NCBI GenBank assembly: GCA_016210705.1
Contig: JACQTR010000080.1
Location: 1-10,032 of the forward strand
Direction of reading: 5' to 3'
Source: Chloroflexota bacterium
Lineage (GTDB): Bacteria > Chloroflexota > Dehalococcoidia > JACQTR01
DNA length: 10,032 bases
Under the pieces are notes generated by a model that was given only the letters and a program-made list of their open reading frames with translations, was not told the DNA's origin and made no database searches. The number at the start of each line of letters is the position of its first letter. The stretch's first letter is position 1. A program made the position numbers and the translations under genes. This document shows positions 1-6,658 of the stretch, piece after piece.

Positions 1-43
1 GCCAGGTTATAAACAAAAGAATCATAATTATCAATGATTAGTA

Positions 44-1432
44 TCAAGGAGCCTCCTGATTCAGGGCCTGAAGGAGGGCTTTGGCCTTGTCCAGCGTCTC
101 CTGATATTCCGCCTGGGGGTCGGAATCATAGACCACGGCTCCTCCCACCTGGAAATAGGCCTTGCCTTCTTTTACCAAAATAGTACGGATGGCGATGTTG
201 AGGTCGAGATCGCCGTTGAAGCTTATGTAGCCAATGGAACCAGTATAGATGCTCCGTTTGGTCGGTTCCAGTTCGTCGATGATCTCCATGGCGCGAACCT
301 TGGGGGCGCCGGTTATTGAGCCACCGGGGAAGGTGGCTAGAAGGAGGTCGATGGCGTCTCGGCCTGGCTCGAGCTTGCCCTCTACTGTGGAGGTGAGGTG
401 GAAGACGGTAGCGTAGCTTTCTAAAGCCATTAGCTCTCTTACCCGCACCGTCCCGTATAGGCAGACGCGCCCCAGATCGTTTCTCTCCAAGTCGACGATC
501 ATGATGTGTTCCGCCCGGTCCTTGATGCTCTCCATCAGCTCTTGGGCCAGGGCTATATCCTCCTCTTGGTTTCGACCTCGGGGTCGGGTTCCCTTTATGG
601 GTCGGGTTTCCACAGTGTCGCCACGCCGCAGCAAAAAACGTTCCGGAGAGGCACTGACTACGGCTACCTCCGGGAAATTCAGATAACAGGCAAAGGGAGC
701 AGGATTGATCCGGCGCAGCCTCCGGTACAGCTCGTATGGGGGGAGGAGGAGAGGTGTTTCTAGACGCTGGGAGAGATTGACCTCAAAAATGTCGCCTGCC
801 TTGATGTATTCTTTGGCCGCCTCCACCGCCTTAAGGTAGCCCTGGTGAGTGAAATTGGATGTAAGCTCTCCGTTGAGGTTGGTATTGGCAACGGGCGCGG
901 TGGACGGCGGTAATGAAGCTAGACGGAGTTTTAACTCCTCGATACGGCACTTAGCTCGACCATCTCTCTGCTCAATGGTAACGATGTAAGTTTTATCCAT
1001 TTGGTTGTCGTAAGCTAGTACCGTGTCGTAGAAGGCAAAATAGCATTCGGGGAGTTGGAGGTCATCAACGGCGGTGGAGGGCAGGCGCTCGATAAAGGAA
1101 GCCAGGTCATAGCTGAGGTAGCCCACCGCCCCGCCTAAGAAGGGCACCGGCGCCGGCCCCTCGGGCTCCAAGGAATATCGACTCATGAGCTCCCGCAGAA
1201 CCAGAAAGGGATTGCCCACCAGCCTCTCCACTCCCTCCCCCTGGATTAAGGTTATCTCCTGACCGCGGCTGCGCATGATCAAAAAGGGGTCGCTGCCCAG
1301 GAAGGAGTAGCGCCCCAGCTTTTCGGGGTCCATGCCGCTATCCAGCCAGAAGCTATAGGGTCGGCCCTGGAAAAAGGCGAAGGCCTGGGCCGCGTCCAAG
1401 GGGGTATCTATTTCTTCGATGATGGGATGCAT
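44..1432 (-). CDS. pabB: Aminodeoxychorismate synthase component I (PabB)
   Basis: This 462-residue chorismate-binding enzyme converts chorismate to 4-amino-4-deoxychorismate, using ammonia supplied by a glutamine amidotransferase (PabA). It is the first dedicated step to p-aminobenzoate and folate, in the cytoplasm. The N-terminal half (about 1-180) matches the TrpE/PabB N-domain. The catalytic domain (about 195-455) has AGDIFEVNLSQR at 212-223, PIKGTRPRG at 278-286, DRAEHIMIVDLERNDLGR near 305-322 and FPGGSITGAPK at 368-378. Lys280 in PIKGT is the residue that marks PabB; anthranilate synthase TrpE has Ala there (PIAGT). Length is normal for stand-alone PabB, with no fused amidotransferase or lyase. 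The ATG at 1432 is the only usable start: no ATG, GTG or TTG lies in frame between it and an in-frame stop at 1478-1480. Its Shine-Dalgarno site is poor, so it may depend on readthrough from the dehydratase gene 45 bases upstream. pabA and pabC are not in the window. Confidence 0.9.
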   Translation of the reverse strand: MHPIIEEIDTPLDAAQAFAFFQGRPYSFWLDSGMDPEKLGRYSFLGSDPFLIMRSRGQEITLIQGEGVERLVGNPFLVLRELMSRYSLEPEGPAPVPFLGGAVGYLSYDLASFIERLPSTAVDDLQLPECYFAFYDTVLAYDNQMDKTYIVTIEQRDGRAKCRIEELKLRLASLPPSTAPVANTNLNGELTSNFTHQGYLKAVEAAKEYIKAGDIFEVNLSQRLETPLLLPPYELYRRLRRINPAPFACYLNFPEVAVVSASPERFLLRRGDTVETRPIKGTRPRGRNQEEDIALAQELMESIKDRAEHIMIVDLERNDLGRVCLYGTVRVRELMALESYATVFHLTSTVEGKLEPGRDAIDLLLATFPGGSITGAPKVRAMEIIDELEPTKRSIYTGSIGYISFNGDLDLNIAIRTILVKEGKAYFQVGGAVVYDSDPQAEYQETLDKAKALLQALNQEAP

Positions 1433-1477
1433 GTAAAAGGCTTTTAGGCAACTTGGGTGTGATGTTTTAACATAGTG

Positions 1478-2929
1478 TTAGGGTTTCTCCTGGGTATTGG
1501 GGATGCCCGCCAGACGGGTGGCCAGGGCCTTTTTCTCCTCTAGGTTGGCCTGGCGCAGGATCATGATGCGCTGGGCCTGGGGGGAGCCGGCGCCATGCAT
1601 CGACTCCACCAGGGCGGTATTGGCGGTCATGTTCTCGATAAGGCGGCAGATGCGGAAGCGATGCTCCATGGGTACCTCGGCCACGCCCTGGAAGTACTTG
1701 GCAACGTAGGGGCCTATTTCAGGGTGTCTTAAATCCTGCTCCGAGGGCAGAGTTGCGATGAGGCCGCCGGCGATATCGTGGACAAGGCGGGCTATTTCAT
1801 AGATGAAGCGGGTAGTGTTTAGCTTGGCGGTGTTAGCAAGGAGGGGATCAACGAAATACTGACCTGAGGGTGTGGGCCGACCCTCGGCGGAGCAGGCGAT
1901 GGAGCAGGCGTAGAGAGTCTCGGCCAGGTGCACCATCTCGGTGAGCTTGTCCCGAATATGGGCCGCTCGCTCGGTGCCCTGGTACTGGGCAGCGGTATAA
2001 GCAGCACCAACCAGGACGTCGGCCACGCCCGTCTTGCAGCCGCCGTAGTTTTGGCGATGGTAGGAGGCGAAGCGCTCCACCAAGAGGCCGGTGTATCCGT
2101 ATTCGCCGCACATAAATACCCGTTCCCAGGGAACAAAGACATTATCGAAAACGATTAGGGCCTCGCCGCCCATGATTCCAAACTGAGCGTTGCCCTGGTC
2201 TATCTCCCCCTCCTCGCGGCGGGTATCGTTGGCCTGGCGCCCAAAGATAAAAGTGAGGCCAGGAGTGTTAGCGGGTACGGCAAAGGAGACGGCGTAGTCG
2301 GCATCCGCGGGATCCATGGCCGCCGTAGGCATGACCAGAACCTCGTGGGAGTTAATAGCCCCCGTCTGTTGGGCTTTTGCCCCCTGTACCACAATGCCAT
2401 CGGCCCGCCTCTCTACCACGTGGAGATAGAAGTCGGGGTCAGCTTGCTGGCCGGGAGAGCGGCTACGGTCGCCCTTGGGGTCGGTCATAGCCCCATCCAC
2501 CATGAGGTCGTGGGCCTGGATGTACTTCAGGTATTCCAGGAAACGCTGATGGTAGTTGGTTCCTTCCTTTTGGTCCATTTCGAAGGTTACACCGTAAACA
2601 GCGTTGAGGCCATCGAAGCCGACGCAGCGCTGGAAACAGGTGCCCGTTTGGCGACCCAAGGTCCGCATCAGCTTGACCTTGGTTACTAGGTCTTGGGCGC
2701 TGTGATGAATGTGGGTGAAACGGCTGATGGGCTGGCCAGTGAGGTGAGAGGTGGTCGTAGCTAGGGAGCCTTGTTCTGGGTCGTGAGCGAGGTCGTAGGT
2801 GACAGCAGCGGCGTTGATGTGGGGGCGAAAGGCGGGATGTTCCACTACATCTTCTATAATCCGTCCCCGATAGTATACTGGGCGCTTCAATTGCTTTAGG
2901 CTCTCGATATATTCCTGTCCTGTCATCAT
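1478..2929 (-). CDS. abfD: 4-hydroxybutyryl-CoA dehydratase / vinylacetyl-CoA delta-isomerase
   Basis: This 483-residue FAD and [4Fe-4S] enzyme of the HpaB-fold family dehydrates 4-hydroxybutyryl-CoA to crotonyl-CoA by a ketyl-radical route. It usually also isomerises vinylacetyl-CoA. All four cluster ligands are visible: Cys98 and Cys102 (TCFQRC), His291 and Cys298 (HRQNYGGCKTG). From memory, these sit one position before C99, C103, H292 and C299 of the Clostridium aminobutyricum enzyme. Thr189, Glu256, Tyr295 and Lys299 match its active-site residues with the same offset. A SMHGAGSPQAQRIMI stretch (444-458) is also family-typical. These residues separate it from flavin-only 4-hydroxyphenylacetate 3-monooxygenases of the same fold. 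The start is ATG at 2929 with GTGAGG about 8 bases upstream; a second ATG follows directly. It lies 70 bases after the methyltransferase gene, and I see no convincing promoter in that gap. No CoA-transferase, 4-hydroxybutyrate dehydrogenase or crotonyl-CoA enzyme is in the window, so whether it serves GABA/succinate fermentation, CO2 fixation or another route is open. Confidence 0.93.
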   Translation of the reverse strand: MMTGQEYIESLKQLKRPVYYRGRIIEDVVEHPAFRPHINAAAVTYDLAHDPEQGSLATTTSHLTGQPISRFTHIHHSAQDLVTKVKLMRTLGRQTGTCFQRCVGFDGLNAVYGVTFEMDQKEGTNYHQRFLEYLKYIQAHDLMVDGAMTDPKGDRSRSPGQQADPDFYLHVVERRADGIVVQGAKAQQTGAINSHEVLVMPTAAMDPADADYAVSFAVPANTPGLTFIFGRQANDTRREEGEIDQGNAQFGIMGGEALIVFDNVFVPWERVFMCGEYGYTGLLVERFASYHRQNYGGCKTGVADVLVGAAYTAAQYQGTERAAHIRDKLTEMVHLAETLYACSIACSAEGRPTPSGQYFVDPLLANTAKLNTTRFIYEIARLVHDIAGGLIATLPSEQDLRHPEIGPYVAKYFQGVAEVPMEHRFRICRLIENMTANTALVESMHGAGSPQAQRIMILRQANLEEKKALATRLAGIPNTQEKP

Positions 2930-2999
2930 GGCTCAGCCTCACTGGTTTGGTATTTTGTCTTTGAAACCCTAATAGCTAAAATAACACATGCGTCCCGCT

Positions 3000-3740
3000 T
3001 TATACTACCTTCTTACCCAGGGCCCACGCCGAGAGGCCGAAGGGCAGGTTCAGCCGACGAAGGAGCTTGGCCTCCCCGAAAAGCACCGCCTTTAGGGCGG
3101 AATTGATGAACCTAGGTTCCTCTTTTAGGTCGGAGGTAGCTTTGACATTATGACTGGCTATTTGTTGACCACGGCGCGCGGCGGCCAGAGAGAAAAGGAG
3201 GGTGTTGGCGTAGGTGGTTCTTTCCACGGCCAGCCCGGCTGCCGTCATTTGACGTCTTAGCTCCCCCGCAGTGTAACGATGGCGGGTGTGGACAGCCTCA
3301 TCGTGGCTGGCGCGCAGAAACTCATAGGCAGGGACTCGAATCAGGACTCGCCCACTCTCTTTTAGCACCCGTTTCATTTCCCTAAGAGCCTCTACATCAT
3401 CGCCTATGGCGCGGTGATAGATGACGTCAAAGGACACAACCAGATCAAAGGTATCGTTGGCGAAGGGTAAGGGAATTAGGGAGCCTTGCACCACTGGGAA
3501 CTGACCTCGAGTGTGGCATAGGCGTACCGCCTCCGGCGAAATGTCCACGCCGGTTACTTTGCCGTATCGTTGGAGATAAGCCGTGGTACCCCCTGTACCA
3601 CAGCCGGCGTCCAACACCCTGAGGTTCCCGCCATTATCCAAAACAGGGTCGAGGAGGGCAGACATTATGGATCTCATGCCCTCGTACCACCAATGGTGGA
3701 GCTCCAAACGATAGAGGAGTTCGTATTGCTCCTTTTCCAT
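3000..3740 (-). CDS. Class I SAM-dependent methyltransferase of a sugar/glycan cluster
   Basis: This 246-residue cytoplasmic protein has a Rossmann-type methyltransferase domain. Motif I, VLDAGCGTGGTT (about 43-54), binds S-adenosylmethionine. The acidic end of strand 2 is VTGVDIS, motif II-like FDLVVSFDVIYH follows, and a post-motif EMKRVLKESGRVLIRVPA lies near 141-158. An N-terminal LELHHWWYEGMR segment (12-23) resembles a leader common in methyltransferases from polysaccharide operons. The C-terminal 70 residues are basic and partly hydrophobic and may hold an acceptor-binding cap. The ATG lies 9 bases downstream of the aminotransferase stop, so the two are almost certainly co-translated; only a weak AGAG precedes it. 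By position, N-methylation of the amino group installed by the preceding aminotransferase is an attractive substrate guess. O-methylation of a sugar or lipid is equally allowed by the sequence. The family call is solid, the substrate is not known. Confidence 0.85.
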   Translation of the reverse strand: MEKEQYELLYRLELHHWWYEGMRSIMSALLDPVLDNGGNLRVLDAGCGTGGTTAYLQRYGKVTGVDISPEAVRLCHTRGQFPVVQGSLIPLPFANDTFDLVVSFDVIYHRAIGDDVEALREMKRVLKESGRVLIRVPAYEFLRASHDEAVHTRHRYTAGELRRQMTAAGLAVERTTYANTLLFSLAAARRGQQIASHNVKATSDLKEEPRFINSALKAVLFGEAKLLRRLNLPFGLSAWALGKKVV

Positions 3741-3749
3741 GTCTCTGAA

Positions 3750-4856
3750 CTAAGGGGAATGTTGATAAAATTCGCCGATCAGCGACGCTACCTTGGCCAC
3801 TCCTTCCCAAGGCAGCTCGGGGAAGATGGGTAAGGAGAGGATTTGAGAGGCATGTTCCTCCGCCACCGGCAGGCTACCCGGTCCCAACCCTAAGTCAGCG
3901 TAGGCTGGCTGCAAATGTACGGGAATAGGGTAGTGAATGGACGTCATCACCCCATGGGATTTAAGGAACTCTTTCAGTTCCTTTCGGTGTCGAGTACGCA
4001 CTACATACAGATGGTACACGTGTTGGCCGTAGGCCATTTCGCAAGGGGTTATTATCCCAGTGCCCTGGAGCAACTCATCGTAGCGCTGGGCGCGCTGGCG
4101 GCGGCCCTGGTTCCAGCCCTCTAGCTCCTTCAGTTTAACCCTCAGGATGGCAGCCTGCAACTCGTCGAGGCGGCTATTAAATCCCTTAACCACCGAAAAG
4201 TCTCTTTCCTGCCAGCCGTAGTTGCGCAGGCGGCGCACCCTTTCCGCTATCTTAGCGTCGTTGGTTACCACCATACCTCCATCGCCGTAAGCCCCCAAAT
4301 TCTTGGTGGGATAAAAGCTAAAGCAGCCGGCATCACCTAGACTTCCCACCCTTCTACCCTTGTAGCTGGCCCCGTGGGCCTGGCAGGTATCCTCGATGAC
4401 CTTCATACCGTGATCCCTGGCCAAGGCCAAAATCGTGTCCATATCAGCCGCCTGGCCGAAGAGATGGACGGGGAGGATAGCTGCCGTTCGGGGCGTTATT
4501 TTGGTCTCGATCTTAGATATATCTATAGTGTAGCTTTGGGGATGAATATCCACTAAAACGGGCACTGCTCCAGCGGCCTCAATGGCGGCCACGGTGGCCA
4601 CCGCCGTGTTGGGCACGGTTATCACCTCATCGCCTGGCTTTACCCCACAGGCCACGAGGGCCAGGTGTAGAGCCTCGGTGCCCGATCCAACCCCTACCCC
4701 AAAGCCAGCCCCACAAAAACGGGCGAACTCCTCCTCAAAGGCGGAGACCTCGGGCCCCAGGATGAACCAACCGCTTTCCAGGACCCGGGCTACGGCCTGG
4801 TCGATCTCGGCCTTGATGGCCTGATACTGGCGGCGGAGGTCAATGGAGGGGATCAT
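3750..4856 (-). CDS. DegT/DnrJ/EryC1/StrS-family PLP sugar aminotransferase
   Basis: This 368-residue aspartate-aminotransferase-fold enzyme transfers an amino group, usually from glutamate, to a keto group on a nucleotide-linked sugar. The family pattern is complete: SGWFILGPEVSAFEEEFA (28-45), GVGSGTEALHLAL (55-67), PVHLFGQ (129-135), EDTCQAHGA (155-163), and the PLP lysine Lys185 in SFYPTKNLGAYGDGG. GFNSRLDELQAAIL follows (225-238), and HYPIPVHLQPAY near the C-terminus is typical of 3-amino-3,6-dideoxyhexose transaminases such as QdtB and FdtB. That makes a 3-keto-6-deoxy sugar nucleotide a plausible substrate, but this is inference. The ATG at 4856 lies inside the end of the preceding HEPN-like gene (17-base overlap), so translation is probably coupled; the local Shine-Dalgarno (AAGAG) is weak. 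Its product may be methylated by the next gene. The matching 4,6-dehydratase and ketoisomerase are not in the window, unless the SDR gene upstream does part of this work. Confidence 0.9.
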   Translation of the reverse strand: MIPSIDLRRQYQAIKAEIDQAVARVLESGWFILGPEVSAFEEEFARFCGAGFGVGVGSGTEALHLALVACGVKPGDEVITVPNTAVATVAAIEAAGAVPVLVDIHPQSYTIDISKIETKITPRTAAILPVHLFGQAADMDTILALARDHGMKVIEDTCQAHGASYKGRRVGSLGDAGCFSFYPTKNLGAYGDGGMVVTNDAKIAERVRRLRNYGWQERDFSVVKGFNSRLDELQAAILRVKLKELEGWNQGRRQRAQRYDELLQGTGIITPCEMAYGQHVYHLYVVRTRHRKELKEFLKSHGVMTSIHYPIPVHLQPAYADLGLGPGSLPVAEEHASQILSLPIFPELPWEGVAKVASLIGEFYQHSP

Positions 4857-5688
4857 TAGTCTCTTCTTCGAGTGAGCGCAAGAGACGGTATGTTTGCGTA
4901 AGGCTTTTTAGCTCTTCGATGACCTCGGTCGTTTCTTTTCCCCACTCATACAGGCATACAAGACATCGGTATTCTGGTTCCGCTACCGACCGGAGGCCAC
5001 AAGCAATACAAAGGTGCAGGCCTACCCCTGGGTTGTTGGCCGACCAGTCTTTTAGGTACTGCCGATCACTTTGCGACTTGCGTTCATTGGGAGCGAACTG
5101 TTGCAATACCGTGCTGACGAATTCACGGAAGTCTTCTTTTCGCGGATCCCACCCGAAGTATTCGACAACGTCGACGCCTAATTCACGGTAACAATACCGC
5201 CTTAAGAAGCTGAGTAGGTCTCGCACAATTGCGTCACATTGTATTCGCGAAAAGGCGAAAGAAAAATGCTGAATTTGATTCCTCAAAAATAAAGCTTGCG
5301 CCAAAACATCCATCTCGCCGTCAAGTAGCGTATGCGGTGATTGTTGGCGGAGCCGCTTGGCAGCCTCGGTCAGGTCGACGGAGCGCTGTTTCCCGGATGT
5401 ATAGAAAATGAGATCGGGGCTAATCCTAGAAAGGCTTTCCTTAAGTAGCAGTTCAATGGCTTGTACCAAGTGAAGAATAGCCCATTTATGGTTGTAGTGG
5501 GCTGGAGGCGAATAATGAGCATCGTAGAAACGAGAATCTGACTCGCTGCGATCGTCCTCGTTGTCTTTAACCAGAGCGAGATGCTCAAGCGCGTGGAAGA
5601 ACGAGTCCAGCCCGTTTTGGAGGAGACTAAATGTGAAACTCGCAGACGTCAAGGCCTCTCCCCGATCCTTACCAATACCTCTCCCCAT
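4840..5688 (-). CDS. HEPN-like helical protein with C-terminal zinc ribbon, function unknown
   Basis: I do not recognise a named family for this protein of 282 residues (270 from the alternative start). The N-terminal two thirds looks all-helical. NHKWAILHLVQAIELLLKES (66-85) is followed, after a polar stretch, by LFLRNQIQHFSFAF (133-146). This contains an exact RNxxxH motif (Arg136, Asn137, His141), the catalytic signature of HEPN ribonucleases. Glu79 in the earlier helix fits the acidic position often seen in HEPN folds. A zinc ribbon follows: Cys227-x2-Cys230 and Cys242-x2-Cys245, then a charged helix. I infer an RNA-binding or RNA-cleaving protein, but HEPN members also act as non-catalytic scaffolds. 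It overlaps the epimerase gene by 20 bases and the aminotransferase gene by 17. The start is ambiguous: ATG at 5688 has a weak site, while TTG at 5652 has GGAG at 5658-5661 with 5-base spacing. Hand-counted G+C over seven 60-base rows is about 48%, below the aminotransferase gene. No antitoxin-like partner is adjacent. Confidence 0.6.
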   Translation of the reverse strand: MGRGIGKDRGEALTSASFTFSLLQNGLDSFFHALEHLALVKDNEDDRSESDSRFYDAHYSPPAHYNHKWAILHLVQAIELLLKESLSRISPDLIFYTSGKQRSVDLTEAAKRLRQQSPHTLLDGEMDVLAQALFLRNQIQHFSFAFSRIQCDAIVRDLLSFLRRYCYRELGVDVVEYFGWDPRKEDFREFVSTVLQQFAPNERKSQSDRQYLKDWSANNPGVGLHLCIACGLRSVAEPEYRCLVCLYEWGKETTEVIEELKSLTQTYRLLRSLEEETNDPLH

Positions 5689-6658
5689 GCTTCCGGTAGT
5701 AGGCCACCGTTCGCTCTAAACCATCTCGCAAAGATATCTGAGGCCGCCAACCTAAAGACGCTTCCACCTTCGTGTAGTCGCTATAGTAACTGCCGATGTC
5801 TATCCGTTTCCTTTCGGGAGGGAATGGAACTAAAGTGTAACTCCCGGAGCCACAAATTTCGATGAGTAAATGTACCAGTTCCATCAAGCTGATGGCCTCT
5901 GTCCCAAGATTGAAGACCTCTCCGTTGGCGTTCTCGTGGGCGGCGGCCAAGAGAAAGGCGTCTACCACGTCATCCACGTAATTTAGGTCCCTAAGCTGGG
6001 TGCCATCGCCAAATAGTTGAATCTCCTCTCCGTCCAAGGCTTGGCGAATGAACCAGCCGATGAAGCCCAGGCGATTGTGCTTAACTAGCATACGTGGCCC
6101 GTAGGTGTTGGTCAGTCGTAGAGAGGTGGCCCTTATCCCGTAGACATTGTTGTAGACGATGTGATACCACTCGCCGGCCATTTTGTTGATGCCGTTAACA
6201 TCGGTGGGATGAAGCAAGTGTGTCTCATTCACGGGTAGGTAATCGGGGGCACCATAGATTTGACGGGTGCTGGCGAAAATGATTTTAACGGTAGGGTTGT
6301 GTTTTCTACAGGCTTCAAGGAGGGAAATCTGGCTGCGACAGTTGATCTCTAAGTCGGTGTAGGGATCGGTCATGCTATCGGTGTGGCTAACCTGCCCAGC
6401 CAAGTTGAAGATGAACTGCTGATCTCGCACCAGGTAGTCCATGCCGTTTTCGTCCCTGATATCGGCAATATTCACTGCAACTTTATTCTTTATATCAGCG
6501 ATATTGAAAAGGTTGCCGCCATGATGGGGGATCATTGAATCGACCAGGAGCACCTTAGCCCCTAGTTCCACCAGCCGATGGGCCAGGTTGCTGCCGATAA
6601 AACCCAAGCCGCCGGTGATCAAAACCTTTTTGCCTCTAAAGGCCTTATCCAAGTCCAC
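5669..6658 (-). CDS. NAD-dependent epimerase/dehydratase (extended SDR)
   Basis: This 329-residue extended short-chain dehydrogenase acts on nucleotide-linked sugars in the cytoplasm. The NAD-binding GGLGFIG motif is at 16-22 and an acidic residue ending strand 2 is Asp40. NLAGQVSHTDS (85-95) matches the NAAAxxxV region, and FASTRQIYG (128-136) carries the active-site Ser130/Thr131. The expected YxxxK motif reads Asn155-Gly-Ile-Asn-Lys159: the lysine is present, but the catalytic tyrosine position is Asn. LRLTNTYGPR (180-189) and QLFGDGTQLRDLNYVDDVVDA (214-234 region) are standard substrate-domain motifs. The start is GTG at 6658, inside the end of the glycosyltransferase gene, with AGGTGG about 7 bases upstream. 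It probably supplies or modifies the sugar used by this operon. Exact chemistry (4-epimerase, 4,6-dehydratase or 4-reductase) cannot be decided. The Asn substitution could be a subfamily trait, because I recall a DVNGINK motif in related SDRs, rather than loss of function. Confidence 0.87.
   Translation of the reverse strand: MDLDKAFRGKKVLITGGLGFIGSNLAHRLVELGAKVLLVDSMIPHHGGNLFNIADIKNKVAVNIADIRDENGMDYLVRDQQFIFNLAGQVSHTDSMTDPYTDLEINCRSQISLLEACRKHNPTVKIIFASTRQIYGAPDYLPVNETHLLHPTDVNGINKMAGEWYHIVYNNVYGIRATSLRLTNTYGPRMLVKHNRLGFIGWFIRQALDGEEIQLFGDGTQLRDLNYVDDVVDAFLLAAAHENANGEVFNLGTEAISLMELVHLLIEICGSGSYTLVPFPPERKRIDIGSYYSDYTKVEASLGWRPQISLRDGLERTVAYYRKHGERYW

Noticed and set aside
20..39. AATCAT/ATGATT inverted repeat after pabB as a terminator
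   Set aside because: The stem is 6 A/T-rich pairs with an 8-base loop and no U-tract, so it would be too weak for intrinsic termination.
506..763. Plus-strand reading frame inside pabB
   Set aside because: It lies antisense to the conserved catalytic domain of pabB and has no recognisable protein features; it is a shadow frame.
44..1432. Anthranilate synthase component I (TrpE)
   Set aside because: The active-site motif is PIKGT, the PabB form, not the PIAGT of TrpE.
1433..1477. Short dyads (TAAAAG/CTTTTA at 1434-1446, ATGTT/AACAT at 1462-1473) as terminator or operator
   Set aside because: The spacers of 1-2 bases cannot form stable hairpins, there is no T-run, and such short A/T-rich dyads are expected by chance.
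2345..2689. Plus-strand frame of 114 codons inside the dehydratase gene
   Set aside because: It is antisense to a strongly conserved enzyme, has no good ribosome-binding site and no domain similarity.
2463..2942. Minus-strand frame of 159 codons overlapping the dehydratase start
   Set aside because: It is an alternate frame of abfD, rich in Pro, Arg, His and Ser with no fold-like pattern, while the abfD frame carries all catalytic residues.
4840..5688. Classic HEPN-MNT toxin-antitoxin module
   Set aside because: No nucleotidyltransferase antitoxin or other small partner is adjacent; both neighbours are clear sugar enzymes.
5581..5865. Plus-strand frame across the HEPN/epimerase junction
   Set aside because: It is antisense to the conserved C-terminus of the epimerase and shows no domain.
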